DNA of 64,000 nt from Acanthacorydalis orientalis (GCA_034766995.1 CM068318.1:32834956-32898955); one strand, 5' to 3'. Positions 11,871-24,379 are shown, counted from the first letter of the stretch. Notes: a model not told the origin generated them from the sequence alone. A program made the numbers and translations.

Positions 11871-11879
11871 ATATACATA
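11673..11879. repeat. two (TA)n arrays in series
   Basis: TA arrays at 11673-11796 and 11815-11879 with short TG and GTAT interruptions. The second runs into the left end of the cecropia-type mariner MITE. Confidence 0.95.
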
Positions 11880-12368
11880 TGTTGGTAGGAAAATAATTAC
11901 GGTTTTTATTTTCTGAATTCTAACCTTAATTTTTTCAATTAAATTGTTATTTTATCGTGTTCATGTTAATATGATTTTAATTGGACTATTGAGTTAAAGA
12001 TAGAAAAGGAGCAAATAAGAGCATTTTTTGTATGTATTCAAAAAAGGTTGAAACAGCACCAGAAACTGCTCGTAAACTAAACGATGCTTTTGCTGTGGAT
12101 ACTTTTAAAAAACTTACAGTTCAATGGTGGTTCATACTGGCGATTAGAGCCTTGAAGATAAAGAAGGTTGTGAGCATCCTTCTTCATTTCATAACGACCA
12201 ATGGAAGGCGTTACTTGAATTAAAAATCACGCACAACAATTCGAAAGCTTGCACACATGTTAAGCATTAGTGATTCACCAGTTTTGAATCACTTAAAACC
12301 AGCTTTATAAAAAAATTTATATGAATTTGAAAGTCATAAATCATAATAATTTTTCTACCAACCTAATA

Positions 12369-12369
<1 letters not shown>
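11880..12369 (+). mobile_element. cecropia-type mariner MITE, HTH half only
   Basis: The left end is TGTTGGTAGGAAAATAATTA (decayed TTAGGTTGG...) and the right end is ATTTTTCTACCAACCTAATA, the same TIR type as human Hsmar1/MADE1 (TTAGGTTGG...AATTGCGG). Bases 12000-12180 encode a decayed transposase N-terminus: KVETAPETARKLNDAF, LTVQWWF, then RALKIKK in place of the usual ESLEDEEG region. The catalytic domain is absent. It sits between (TA)n arrays on both sides. Confidence 0.85.
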
Positions 12370-12370
<1 letters not shown>

Positions 12371-12423
<53 letters not shown>

Positions 12424-12424
12424 T

Positions 12425-12471
<47 letters not shown>

Positions 12472-12507
12472 TATATATATATAATATATATATATATATA
12501 ATATATG

Positions 12508-12545
<38 letters not shown>

Positions 12546-12574
12546 TATATATATAATATATATATATGTATATA

Positions 12575-12623
<49 letters not shown>

Positions 12624-12636
12624 GATATGTATATAT
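12371..12636. repeat. (TA)n/(TAATA)n array
   Basis: About 265 bp of TA with frequent TAATA phase slips, between a cecropia MITE and another mariner. Confidence 0.95.
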
Positions 12637-12637
12637 A

Positions 12638-13909
12638 CAACGTTGAGTAATTAAATTCCGTAATTAGTACAATGAAATGAACCAAAAATTCAGTAAGTAA
12701 AATGTTTAATATTTATTCTAAATAATCTCGTTTTACTTTAGTACACTTGTTGCATGTTACAAGATTGAGAAAACAGTTTTAAAAGCCATCCGAAGAAACA
12801 GCTTTCATTTCGGCATGTACCTTTTTTAATATTTTCTATGTTCTGAAGTCGTTTTCGTTTGGGTAGGTTTTCACTTTAGGAAAGAGAAAAAACTCTACTG
12901 GTGCCAAGTCAAGTGACTAAGTTAGGTGATTATTCTGATTAAAGTCATGTTTTATGAGAAATGACTTCACAATCAGTGCAAAATGGGCATGTGGTTTATC
13001 AGGTAAAAATAACTGACTACCCTTTTCTCGAAATTGCGGTCACACTTAAGAAATGGGTTGTTATAATGTTTTCATCATTTTAATGTAGAATTCAATATTA
13101 ACTGTTTGTCCTGCAAGTACAAATTCATTATGGATCCCTCTCTGTTTATTGAAAAAAGGTAATCAACATGGTTTACATTCTGAATTTTTTCAAACGAAAT
13201 TTTTAAGTCTAGGTGATGATTTTCCAATCCACTGCATGCTCTGGCGTTTAGTATCAGAATCGTATTGAAACATCTATGACTTATCACTAATGTAAATGCA
13301 ATAAGGAAATTTGAATTTTCGCGTCTGACCGAAGTCTGCACACGATGCAATTCTTGTCTGTTTTTGATTATCCGTAAGACTGTGCGGGACAAATATGCAC
13401 AGATTTTGCTCTTCCCCAAATCTCCATATAAAATTTATCAAATCGTCTCCGTATTGATGTTTAAGTCATCTGCTATCATTCGGAGGGTCATTCGCTGATC
13501 TAATGCCACAATTACACATTTTTTTTGTGATTGAATCTACATTTCGAGAGATCGACGGACGGCCAGATATTGAACACTCTCACGCCTATCTTTGAAACGT
13601 TTAAACCATTCAAACACATTAATACGACTTAGGATTCTATCACCATATACATTTTGCAACATTTCATAAATTTCTGTTACAGTTTTCTCTAATAAACAGT
13701 CAAATTTATAATTCACTTTTTGCTCCTTGACAACTTACAGAAACACGTTACACATATTAGCTTCCTGCTCAGAAATTAACAGCTGTTCGATCTTCACTTG
13801 ACCACTCTCTGTTGATAAAACAACTATTATATGCTGATTGATTTTAGGTTTAATTTCCCGTTACTCCAGTGCTACAATGTCAATCCAGGAGTTAAATTGT
13901 CAAATCTCC
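12638..13909 (-). pseudogene. decayed near-full-length mariner
   Basis: The ends resemble each other as inverted repeats (CAACGTTGAGTAATTAAATT at left; decayed at right) and (TA)n flanks both sides. On the minus strand, transposase pieces follow in order. The N-terminal region near 13540-13640 has GRPSISRNV-like residues. A middle part with FQYDSDTKRQSMQWIG lies just after the expected first Asp, then LAGQTVN, then the C-terminal LFPK region at 12880-12900. Many stops and frameshifts. The 114-residue ORF at 13075-13419 is in the wrong frame. The length (about 1.27 kb) is normal for mariner. Related copies lie at 39688-40870 and 15885-15970. Confidence 0.75.
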
Positions 13910-13917
13910 TAAATTTG

Positions 13918-13918
<1 letters not shown>

Positions 13919-13977
<59 letters not shown>

Positions 13978-13988
13978 TGTATGTATAT
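13919..13988. repeat. (TA)n microsatellite
   Basis: TA run bordering the right end of the preceding mariner. Confidence 0.95.
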
Positions 13989-15441
13989 TGACCTTTTTTC
14001 ATTAAAAATTTCTAAATAAGAGTATAAAAATTACACCAAAAAATATTGTTATTTTTTCTATAAATATTTTTTGAAAAATAAAAAATATTCTTTAACATGA
14101 CTTTTTTGAAAAAAAGATAATGAATTTTTATAAATAATTGAGTTTAAATAAAATTTTAAATTATATAGAAAAATATTTAAAGTTCTGTTAAATACGAAGA
14201 AGATCTGAAGGTATTTATACAAAATTCAATTATTTGAAATATTGGGATGAAATAAAAAAAAGAACAAAGTATAATATACCTTTCAAATAGTGCAGCAATT
14301 GTTTTTGAAAACAATTATCATTTACTATATATTTCTGTTAACGTGTAATAATTTAGAGCAATTCGTCTGTAAAAAAATCTGGGTTTATAAAAAAAATGTC
14401 TCCTACTCTACAGAAAATACAAATTTCTGATCAAAAAAGTACAATAAATAACATTTGATCTTTTTTAATTGTTGCTTATGTGCATTTCATTTACGATTCC
14501 ATTATCAACAGAGTAGATTCTAAATAATCAGATTTCATTATCACAGTATCAGCATGTATAAGTACAAAAAATTTGAACATTTTGAAAATTGAATCTTTTT
14601 TTATAAATTACGTAAGTTATATAATACTCAAATTTTCTGTTCTTGAATGAATATAATTGTTTTATATTTGCTGTTATTTTGTACAGAATCTAATATATTT
14701 TTCTCTTTCAAAATACTGAAAATAACATCTAAAGATCTTAGTTAAATTCTTGAACAATATTATAAGTCTGCTTTTAATTTTCATTGAAATGCTTACATAG
14801 AAAATTTGATAAAAAGAGAGATAATCTACTGTCCATACAGTATCTTTAGATTGTTTGTAAAATTTGTTGTCTATTGTAAAATAATTTATCTCGATACATC
14901 ATTTAGTTATTTTTATATTTTCTTCCACTGACATATTCACTAATTTATTTTCTATTAAATAAATTTTCAGATAACTTAAAATAATATCTATCCATATGCA
15001 TTCTATCATATATGCATAATATCTATCCATATGAAATTTTATTATTTTTCAATATTATGTACAATATTTAACATTGTTTATGAAATCATATAAGTTTTTT
15101 AGTTAGAAATATTTTATTGAGAGGAAAGAAAATTTCATTCGTGAATGTGAATTTATATATAATGGCAGAAGGCATTATAAGCAAGTCTGATATGTGTCAC
15201 ATCAGTAAAAACATCATTTATGACAGATTTAACTTGATATCAGAGTCAAAATTTTTCCTTTGAGATCACACTTTATTTCAAGGAATAAGTTAAAGTCAGA
15301 TTAAATCAAATTTGTATTGAAAAAAGGCTTAACTTGTGATCAAATTTATTCCAATTCAATGTTTTCTGCATGATTTATAAAATATATAATCTCGCATGTT
15401 TATGATAAAAAAAATTATCTCACAACTAAATTAGATTACAG
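13989..15441. other. AT-rich intronic sequence with one repeat relic
   Basis: No gene recognised. 14440-14510 resembles the dispersed repeat on the minus strand (TTGTTGCTTATGTGCATTTC, then CATTATCAACAGAG). Otherwise it looks unstructured. Confidence 0.45.
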
Positions 15442-15531
15442 CTCCAGGATTTCTTGGAAAAATAAGCACTAAATGTCTTCCTGCCGGAATAGAGAAACTT
15501 GTAATGCTTTCACATACATATATTGAAAATG
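15442..15531 (+). other. candidate coding exon, uncertain
   Basis: After a reasonable acceptor (GATTACAG) an open frame reads PGFLGKISTKCLPAGIEK, then LVMLSHTYIEN, up to a weak donor (G|GTGATA). The composition is more protein-like than the surroundings, and 'CLPAGIEKLVML' looks like the cap or first strand of a leucine-rich repeat domain. That would suit the downstream LGR exons. Against it: the entry phase does not match the LRR exon at 17609, the donor is poor, and no homology was tested. The frame stays open to 15635. Confidence 0.22.
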
Positions 15532-15884
15532 GTGATAATGATAATTCTATTAAAAATAAATGCACCATTTTCAAGATTATATTCTTTCTTTCCTTTTTTG
15601 TTTTATCTCAATATCTTAAACCATTTAAAAGTTGAACTCGCATACAGAACATTTCAACCTTTCGAAGTTTATTCCTGAAAACAATACAAAAGTAAATAAA
15701 AAAAATTAGACAGAATGTAAAAAGTCTTTCGACATGTTATTTGTATTTTCAACTTTATCTTTGTATATGACAAGTGATTTTCGTTTTTTTCCGCTTCAAG
15801 TTTTAAAAGTGGATTAGAGTGATTACAGAAAATATAAATACAATTGATAAGAGTTATTGTTACGCATTCATGTATATCCATTAT

Positions 15885-15964
15885 TCATTTAACTTTAGGT
15901 ATAATTTCCCGTGACTCCAGTGCTACAATATCAATCCAAGAATTAAATTGTCAAATCTCCTAAA

Positions 15965-15971
<7 letters not shown>
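15885..15971 (-). mobile_element. solo end of a mariner
   Basis: Closely matches 13840-13920, the 5' terminal region of the mariner at 12638-13909: TTTAGGTATAATTTCCCGTG, ACTCCAGTGCTACAATATCA and the CTCCTAAATT terminus followed by (TA)n. The rest of the element is absent here. Confidence 0.75.
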
Positions 15972-16002
<31 letters not shown>

Positions 16003-16557
16003 CCTTTCCATCGTATTAAAATTAATTTTTTGGTATGACTGATGACTGTTTTAATCTTTATGTAAACATTTTTAGACTAACGAAGAAAGATCTGCACGAA
16101 GATCTAATTTTCGGTATTTGTCTTAATTTATTAATTTCTTATACAATCATTTGCTGAAATCTTGAGCTGAAGACTGAAATTTTTTTTAACAAATGAATGA
16201 CAACAGAACTCACAATTTCATATAAATTTAAATTCAAAATGTGTTTATTAATAAGAATCATGGTATTGTCTATTCACAGTTCTAAATGGCTGATAATAAT
16301 TTGGTTAATGCACGGATGAAAAAAATGTTTGTTTTGACATTTACTACTATTAAGTTTTAATTAAAATAGTACATATTAGTTCTTCAACTAAATGGGCCTT
16401 CTTAAGATATTGAGATTGTTTTTATCAGCAAACATTTGTAGTTTAATCTAAAATCTGCTAGCATTTGAGTAATAGTTCATAAAAATGATTTCCTAACTCA
16501 AGAATATGAATTATACTACCATGAAAATGGTAACTAGCTGTTTTCTAATTTTTGATA
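15972..16557. other. (TA)n then AT-rich sequence
   Basis: (TA)n at 15972-15998, followed by sequence in which I recognise nothing. Confidence 0.5.
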
Positions 16558-17113
16558 TTAGGTTGATAGAAAAATAATTGCATTATGACCTTCAAATACA
16601 TGTACATTTTCTAATTTAAGTGGTTTTAAGTGCTTCCTAACTGTTGGATGATTAACACCTAACTTTTGTACAGGATCTCGAAGTATTGTGCGAGGTTCTG
16701 ATTTAACAAACGCCGTTAGTTGGTCATTATAAAATGAAGGACGCCTGCGACCTTCTTCATCTTCAAGATTCTCATCCCCAACACGAACTTTTTGGAACTA
16801 TTTCACCGTACATTCCTTAACAGTACCCACACAAAAAGTAGCATTTAATTTACATACAATTTCTGCTGCTTTACCTTCCATTTTGAACTCATACAAAATA
16901 TTGGTCTTATTTGCTTCTTTTCGATCTTTAATTCAATAGCCCAATAGAAGAAAAATTATGAATAAAATCAAAGTCGATGATACCAAAATACAAAGCGAAA
17001 AATGCACTTTAAAATGAACATTGACATGAACACGATGAAGTGACACTTTCTTTGAAAAAAATTAAGGTTCGAATTCAAAAAACAAAAACCGTAATTATTT
17101 CCTAGCAACCTAA
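16558..17113 (-). mobile_element. cecropia-type mariner MITE (556 bp)
   Basis: Terminal repeats TTAGGTTGATAGAAAAATAA and the inverse of TTATTTCCTAGCAACCTAA, with TA on each side. The minus strand encodes the decayed HTH half: VRVGDENLEDEEG, GRRPSF, then the second helix region ending DHLK-like. The catalytic domain is missing. Its composition is the same as the copies at 43649, 53459 and 61962. Confidence 0.9.
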
Positions 17114-17608
17114 TAACTTTGTTCAGTTCATAGTAATAGTGTTACTTATAATAAATTGAATATTAATTTTTCTTAAATGTAATCAATTTTATTTAAGAGT
17201 ATCTGTTTATTGTATTTAAATAATATATTTTTATTATATTATATTTAAGTTTTAGTACTTGAAATTTATTTAATAAATCAAAAATTTTCCATACAAAATT
17301 CTAAAGCTTTCTTAATATTTTTAAAAAGAAAATCGTTAATAAAACTTTGCAAGTTAGAAGACTTAAACAAGTATTATCCAATCGAGAAATGGTTTTTTTA
17401 CAAATTATATTTTTGTATAAAGTAAAAAATACAATAAATTTACATAAAAAAGTTTAACTTCGAAGTTAAATAAATATCTCTTATTTACATATATATATAT
17501 ATATACAATTTTAATGAATGCCTATGCAAGAAATGAAATAAATCTTACTTGTATTCAATATCTAAAACAACATTAATTAAATGTTTACGTATTTATCTTT
17601 GTTTACAG
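17114..17608. other. AT-rich intron end with an acceptor tract
   Basis: No gene. A short TA run lies at 17490-17505. The last 30 bases form a usable 3' splice site (ATCTTTGTTTACAG). Confidence 0.6.
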
Positions 17609-17683
17609 AAGTCTGAAGGGAAACAAAAAGCTCGTGAATTTGCACATGGAAGCGTTCGTTGGAATTAAAAGTCTTCAACAAAT
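17609..17683 (+). CDS. Lgr1: LGR receptor exon: one leucine-rich repeat
   Basis: A 75-bp exon is bounded by TTTGTTTACAG and GTAAGTA. Read in the phase with one leading base it gives SLKGNKKLVNLHMEAFVGI, then KSLQQ and two bases of a further codon. The pattern LxGNxxLxxLxxxAFxGIxxL is one 24-25 residue leucine-rich repeat. One-repeat exons of about 72-75 bp are typical of glycoprotein hormone receptor genes. It corresponds to the FSHR repeat around 'NNNLEELPNDVFHG', so it lies in the hormone-binding ectodomain of a plasma-membrane GPCR. The leftover AT plus the first base (A) of the exon at 56380 makes an Ile codon, and the repeat continues without a break. Naming it Lgr1 (type A LGR) is inference from the next exon's motif. 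Confidence 0.8.
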
Positions 17684-18219
17684 GTAAGTACCTTAATAAT
17701 GTAGATATAGTTCAGATACTTTAATTTGATAAAATATAAATATTCTCACCACAACTGTGAAAAGTAAATGGTACTTTTTATAACAATATATAAATATGAA
17801 ATTTAAGACTCAAATCAATAATTGATAAATGATATGATTTAAAAACAGATGGATTTTATTTATAAAATAATTATTAAATATATTTATTATGAATACCGAA
17901 ATAAAAAAAATATTTTTTTAATTTAGTTAAAAATACACTTCGAATAATAAGTATTGAGATCTGAAAGTAAAGAAAGTCCTGACTCAGTTGTATAAAAGCA
18001 TAAATAACATACATCCTCATTTTAAAAAATGAAAACACACATGTTACACTCGAAGCATAAATATAAACTTTCTTTATCTTGTTCTTTCACCTGTGAAAAT
18101 GTGTTTCAAAAAATGATCTTTATTGGATGTATTTACCATTTATTTATAGATTATTAAGCAAATACTTTTACTAAAGAAATAGAACATTTTATAATACTAC
18201 GAAAAATTACATTATCATT

Positions 18220-18222
<3 letters not shown>
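17684..18222. other. AT-rich intronic sequence, nothing recognised
   Basis: Starts with the donor site of the LRR exon. No element or ORF of note. Confidence 0.5.

Positions 18223-18277
<55 letters not shown>
18223..18277. repeat. (TA)n microsatellite
   Basis: Pure TA run of about 55 bp. Confidence 0.97.
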
Positions 18278-18280
<3 letters not shown>

Positions 18281-18539
18281 CAGTATAAAAGTAATATTTT
18301 TGCAGTAATTTTAACGGTTCTATGTCACGTAATTAAATTACTAGTATGTAACAGAAACCACATATTTTTGAAATGAATAAAATAGATGGATATTCGCAAG
18401 ACTGGTATATAAAAGGATTCTCTGAAATTTTTTAGTTTTATTCTTGCCTTTAGTTGACTTTTATGTGCAGTATATTTAATAACAAATACATGGATTAACC
18501 TCATAAAACTCTGTTAATATATAATTATTCTAAATGAAA

Positions 18540-19130
18540 ATATTCCCCTTCAAATTAGTTTCCTGCACAAGTACACACTGCAAACAAAATTTATTTATTT
18601 TAGGAACCACTCCTTTTATGCTCTTTCAAAACCGTTGTTAGACCATCGTCGGAATTTTTTCAATCTTTTGAAAACGGCATCCTTTTAAAGAATTCTTTGG
18701 AAAAAAGTCACGAAACTCTAATTCGTTTTCATCGCTTTGTAAAAGTTCTTTTGCGATTTCCATTCTACTCTCTTTTTGGACTTCTGTTGAAAGACAAAAA
18801 ACCAACTTTGTTGCAATACAACTCATGTCCAAAGCATGTATCAACATTTTTAGTAAGACTCCTATGATATTTCTACTTATTCTGAAAACTGTAAGTTGCC
18901 GATTGTTACTGATAATATTGCGAACTTCGGTTACCTTTTAATCGGTCTTAGAAATTAAAGAATTACCGGACTTGCATCATCTTTGATTGAAATTCTATCT
19001 TTCTTAAAACACCTAAATTACTCAAAATACGTAGATCGACTTAAAGCATCTTTTCTAAAGCCCGTTTCAAAAATTTTAAGTATTTCTCTAGTTGTCTCTG
19101 CAAGTTTGCAAATTTGAAACCAAATTTCAC
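18540..19130 (-). pseudogene. mariner with deleted catalytic core
   Basis: The minus strand shows a mariner N-terminal half with decay: FRKDALSRSTYFE, FRCFKKDRISIKDDA, then CIATKLVFCLSTEVQKESRM and EIAKELLQ, equivalent to the 'VPRLLTEEQKERRMEIAKELLQ' linker of the family. Within the 69-residue ORF at 18638-18847 the reading then jumps to DFFPKNSLKGCRF, which in a complete transposase lies just after the third Asp. The end reads CAGN-FEGEYF. About 130 residues holding all three catalytic Asp are therefore missing by an internal deletion. Frameshifts add to this. No clear terminal repeats found. Confidence 0.7.
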
Positions 19131-19815
19131 ATAAATTACTTTTCAATCAGTTTCATCTTAAAAATCGCCGTGGTAAATAAACCTTAATTATGAAAATCAT
19201 TATAAATCTCAATAGAAATAGATTTTTCATACTAATTCGGCGACAGTAAATTCATGAACTGATATGGTCTCATCATATTATCACTAGTTTCTCCCTCCGC
19301 TTATTAAATATTGAGCTGTAAGCGCGTCTGGTTATTTTTTATAATTTTTTTTATCAATATTATATAACATTCTTTTCTTGACAAATGAACATGATGAAAA
19401 AATAAAAAAAATATGAAGAAATATGTTATATACTTCAAAAACTGAGTTTTCTTTTTGTAACTGAAAGTTTAGTAGGTTCAAGTAAGAAATTATTGACAGT
19501 AAAATAAACGATTATTTTAAATATTTAATATTAACCCCTTCCACTGAAATGACGAATTCAGTTCGTCATGACCTTTTTATGCCAAAATAGGCAATAACGA
19601 TCTGCATTATTCAAGAATGTTTGAGGAAGGACGCATTTTATATAAGAAGAATGTATATAAAACACCCTGGTAATGAAAACGATGCCAAATAGCACTACAT
19701 CTTTGAAAGTGTTTTGAAAAGTATCATATACTTCAAGGTTATTAGTGCATCCAACTATATGGGATCATAGTTGAGGATAAATATGTAATTCTACTGCGAT
19801 AAATTGTTACCTTAT
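19131..19815. other. AT-rich sequence with a piggyBac-like end
   Basis: At 19535 TTAACCCCTTCCACTG resembles a piggyBac-type terminus at a TTAA. It is followed by a palindrome, ATGACGAA-TTCAG-TTCGTCAT (19551-19571). I could not find the other end. Confidence 0.35.
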
Positions 19816-20631
19816 GGCCTTATTCGCACGAGCGTTAAAAAAACGCATCAACGCGCGCTTTTTTCATCTTTTCAATAAAACATATAAAACTCAGTGTTTC
19901 TTTTCACAGGCCGGCGTTTATTTAACGCATGGTAAAAATATAGAACTTGATCCATTTTTAACGCCGAGCGTTTTTCGTTGAAGTAAATAGAACATGTGGA
20001 AGAGGGTATTTTCATTCGCATAGGCGTTTAAAAAGCGTTGAATGACGGCTAGTTTGTCAGTCAGTCTTGCTTGCACGTTGGTACTGATTACAAGTACAAC
20101 AGATAATGGCAGACAGCGTTTAGGAAAATGGCGGTATTTGATACTGAAAGTTTTATTTTGGAGGTGGAATCCACATCTTTGTTATATAACAAAGGTTTAC
20201 CAAATTATTCATACAAAATTTTGAAGATAGACACATAGATGGAAGTCATTTTAAAAATAATCCTAAATTAGGCAAATATTGTAGATAAGAATTCTCAATA
20301 ATTCATTAAATGTTTCAATTTTCATACTGGAGTAGCTGTAAAACATCTGGATACAACCTTCAATCTTCATAAATAGCTACAAACTCTCCTTTCAAGTATC
20401 GTTGATCATTAAGAGGATGCACACAAAACTTTTTCATTTTTTTTTTCGCCTTCTTAAAATACATACAGCTAGTACCAACATCTTTTCTGAATTATTGCGT
20501 CCGAACTGCCTGAAACGATGAAAAGAAGTGATTTTAAAACTCTCATATGAACACTATATTTGCGAACGTTTTAAAAGCGCTAACGTTAAATCTGAACGTA
20601 ACATTTTTTTAACGCTCGTGCGAATAAGGCC
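19816..20631 (-). mobile_element. PIF/Harbinger-type element remnant (816 bp)
   Basis: The termini are near-perfect inverted repeats GGCCTTATTCGCACGAGCGT (about 30 bp in all), flanked by a 3-bp direct repeat TAT; three-base target duplications are typical of PIF/Harbinger. Inside on the minus strand (20280-20480) a decayed peptide reads FCVHPLNDQR, then LYPD and, after a frameshift, MKIETFNELLRIL. That is the Harbinger transposase N-terminal region ('W(V)HP(L/I)N...F..LFPDL...F..YFRM...TFDELL'). The DDE region is deleted. The 61-residue + strand ORF at 20042 has no recognisable content. Confidence 0.8.
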
Positions 20632-20952
20632 TATCTATTAGCGTTATGTTCAAATAAAAACTTTTCTATTCAAATACTCGAACTGTAAGTTTTTGTTAAG
20701 CGTTTGAAAGGAATTTGAAGACACCATTTTTGTTTTTATTATACATATATAATCCATAACAAGAGAATTCAATATAAATTAATGTAATAAATATATTACT
20801 GTTTACTAATAATCAACTGTTTGAGCAACAAAGGTGTAATTTTCTATGTTATCCACTGATCACTGAAACTAAGAAAAATTAAATTGTAAACCTCGGAAAT
20901 ATTGCGTACAAATAAATTGCAGTAGAAGAGATTAATATAAATATTTAAAATT
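20632..20952. other. AT-rich sequence, nothing recognised
   Basis: No motif seen. Confidence 0.5.
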
Positions 20953-20965
20953 TATATATATACGA

Positions 20966-21033
<68 letters not shown>

Positions 21034-21126
21034 GATATATTTTATTTATATTATATATATATATTATATTATATTATATATTATTATATTATATATTTAT
21101 ATTATATTATATATTATTATATTATT

Positions 21127-21158
<32 letters not shown>

Positions 21159-21165
21159 ATAAATA

Positions 21166-21214
<49 letters not shown>

Positions 21215-21250
21215 ATATATATAAATATATATTATATATATATATATATA
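20953..21250. repeat. long (TA)n / (TATTA)n array
   Basis: About 300 bp of TA with blocks of TATTATATTA, the longest low-complexity tract in the window. Confidence 0.97.
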
Positions 21251-21708
21251 GATGAAAGAGGTGTAAATAACATATCAATTATCTCAATACAACACAAAAA
21301 CGCTGATTGTTTTTTATAACAATAGACTTTATGATTCAAATTTGTAGTAACTAATCTTAAGCTTTTATAATATAAAAACTAGATGATGATTACTATTGTA
21401 TATGTGTGTGTAATTTTTGTGTACATACAATACCTTATTGAACAAAAATCTAAGTAAAAAACTATAAAAATGCTTGAAACATAAAAATAACAGCTGACTG
21501 ACTCCAGAAAAATAGTTTTTCTCTAACAAACGTAACGGGTTTTGGAAAAATAAAGTCAACAAATTTCATGAAATATGATGTAACTTTCCAAAAAAAACTA
21601 AATTTACAAATAAAAAATATATATTTTTATTAAAAAACTAAATTTTATGTTTTTAAAAAAATGTCTAACTTTTCATGTACTAATATAATGTATTTAATTC
21701 TTTCAATA
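21251..21708. other. AT-rich sequence, nothing recognised
   Basis: Open stretches up to 65 codons but no motif. Confidence 0.5.
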
Positions 21709-23003
21709 CTCAATGCTGATTTGAAAAATTCGCGGTCTAGCATTTAAGTGGCGATAATATTTTAAATATTTGTGGGATATTACAAAGCAATATCTATCTT
21801 ATACATAACCTCAAAGTATATAATGAATGTGTCAAGCAGTTTGTTGCAAACATCAATTTAAATAAATCTCTTTTTATGCCGTTATTGAAATGGATAAAGT
21901 TTTACATCGTGCAGAGATAAATTCTTTTTATCAGAAAAAGTCTCAACGCCAGCAGTAATCTTTAATGAGATGAAAAATATACTAGGTGATAGTGCACCTT
22001 CGTATACAACCGTAAAGAAGTGGGGCAGCTGAATTTAAATGTTGCCGTGCAAAATTAACCCTCGTAGTGAACGTTCGAAAACTGTAACGATGGAAGAAAT
22101 CATCCATAAAGTGCACGATATTGTCTTATACGATCGTCGATTGAAGATGTTCGAAGTTGTTCAGATTTTGAGTGTCTCAGCTGAACATGTATATCACATC
22201 CTCACTGAAGAGTTAGGTACGAAAAAGTTATCAGTATGATGGGTGCCGTGTTTGCTGACAAATGATCATAAACACATTCGAGTATAAGTTTGCCAATACT
22301 ATTTGGATGGACCATCAGAGGGATACAATTAACTTTCTCCGGTGATTTATGGCTACAGATGAGATTTAGATTTAGTATTACACTCCGGAAGCAAAATAAC
22401 AAACAAACAAATGGAAGCATGATGATTCTCCGTCATCAAAAAAAAGAAAAATCAGTTTTAACCGCTGAAAAAGTTATGGCTTCAATTTTTTGGATGCTAA
22501 AGGGATCCCGATAATTGACTACGTTCCAAAGGACCGAACGGTAACGAAAGAGTACTATACTAAACTTTTGAATCGACTCGATCAAAAACTTCGTGAGGAA
22601 AATTCAGGTTTATTAAAGAAAATAATAATTTTCCATCAGGACAATGCACGTCTCCATATATGTGTTGTATCCATGAAAAAATTCATTGAATTTAAGTACG
22701 ACTTGCTTCCCCATCCACCCAATTCTCCAGATTTGGGTCCCTCAGTTTTCCACTTGTTTCCAAAAATTATAAAAATCCTTGATGGTAGGCAATTTTTTAC
22801 AGATGAAGAACTAATAGCAACAGTGAATCGCTATTTTGAGGACCTCCAAGATAAAGATTTTTAGGATGGAATAAAAGCACTAGAGAATTGCTGGATGAAG
22901 TGCATTGAAGTTAAGGGGGACCATGTTGAAAAATAAAAGTAATTTAAAAACACAAGTTATATTATTTCATAGTTAAGCCGCAAACTTTTCAAATTCCCCT
23001 AAT
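21709..23003 (+). pseudogene. full-length dead mariner (1.3 kb)
   Basis: Decayed terminal repeats (left GATTTGAAAAATTCGCGGTC; right inverse of GTTTGCGGCTTAACTATG) with TA outside give a full-length element of the same family as 50481-51767. In order: MDKVLHRAEINSFY at 21891; the second helix-turn-helix region MEEIIHKVHDIVLYDRRLK at 22090; LDAKGIPIIDYV at 22490; IIFHQDNARLH (second Asp) at 22625; and SPDLGPSVFHLF at 22725. At that last motif the third catalytic position, which must be Asp, is Val. The C-terminus reads YFEDLQDKDF and KCIEVKGDHVEK. Several frameshifts (for example near 22040, 22240 and 22490) and an early stop also disable it. The longest open piece (22490-22864, 124 residues) covers D2 to the C-terminus. 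Confidence 0.9.
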
Positions 23004-23130
23004 ATTTGCTATTATTTTGAACTAACTTTTTATTGTATTTTACTACCTGGTTATGAATTTGTGATATCTTATTGTATATCCTAAATTATGTTCCAAACAT
23101 TCAATAGATTATAAGAAATAAATTTAAATG

Positions 23131-23768
<638 letters not shown>

Positions 23769-24130
23769 AATTACTTTCAATTATAAACTCATAACCTTTA
23801 TAAGTCATATAATAGAATTGACACAATGTCTGTTTCACATTTTGCTTAGAGAAGTACTAAATGGTTTCGAATTAACATTATTTTTCAATTATTCGTCATA
23901 TGGAATATTTTGACCTGCCATTAAGCCCCAACTAACCAATCAACCATCGTATAAAATATTAAATTTGTTTGGGACTAGAAAATAGAAAAAGCTTCTTAGA
24001 AATGATTAAGAAGACAGAATATAAGTCACCATATTGCAGTTGAAAACGAAGAAATTTCAAAGCAATGTTCATTGCACCAAGTGTATAATATACTCCTTTC
24101 GCATATTTCATAACATGATCCCTAGAAAAA

Positions 24131-24229
24131 AGATATTGGGAATTATCATACTCTGAACAATTACAAGTTTTAAATGACCTTCACGAATTAAGAGAACGGC
24201 AAAAGCACTTAATGCATCAGTACAAATAG
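24131..24229 (+). other. short coiled-coil-like open stretch, origin unknown
   Basis: A 32-codon frame ending in a stop reads RYWELSYSEQLQVLND, then LHELRERQKHLMHQYK. It is rich in Glu, Gln, Leu and Arg with heptad-like spacing, unlike the Ile/Tyr/Lys-dominated noise around it. A CCCTAG just upstream could be an acceptor. I do not recognise the protein. It may be a processed or exonised gene fragment, or chance. Confidence 0.2.
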
Positions 24230-24377
24230 TTTTATTATATAAATTTAATCTACTTCTTATGGAAATATTCAACATGTTTTCGTTAATATTTGATGATAAA
24301 TTGTCTATTCAGAAATGATTCTCTTTTTTAGAAAATGTATTTGACGTTTTATTTTGAAGATGCATAGCTTTTAACCA

Positions 24378-24379
<2 letters not shown>

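Noticed and set aside
12341..12685. Open frames of 60-114 codons consisting of Ile-Tyr repeats (also at 2290, 23587, 57752 and other places)
   Set aside because: They are translations of (TA)n, open in several frames on both strands. Not genes.
13075..13419. 114-codon minus ORF
   Set aside because: Lies in a shifted frame of the decayed mariner at 12638-13909; the real transposase motifs are in a neighbouring frame.
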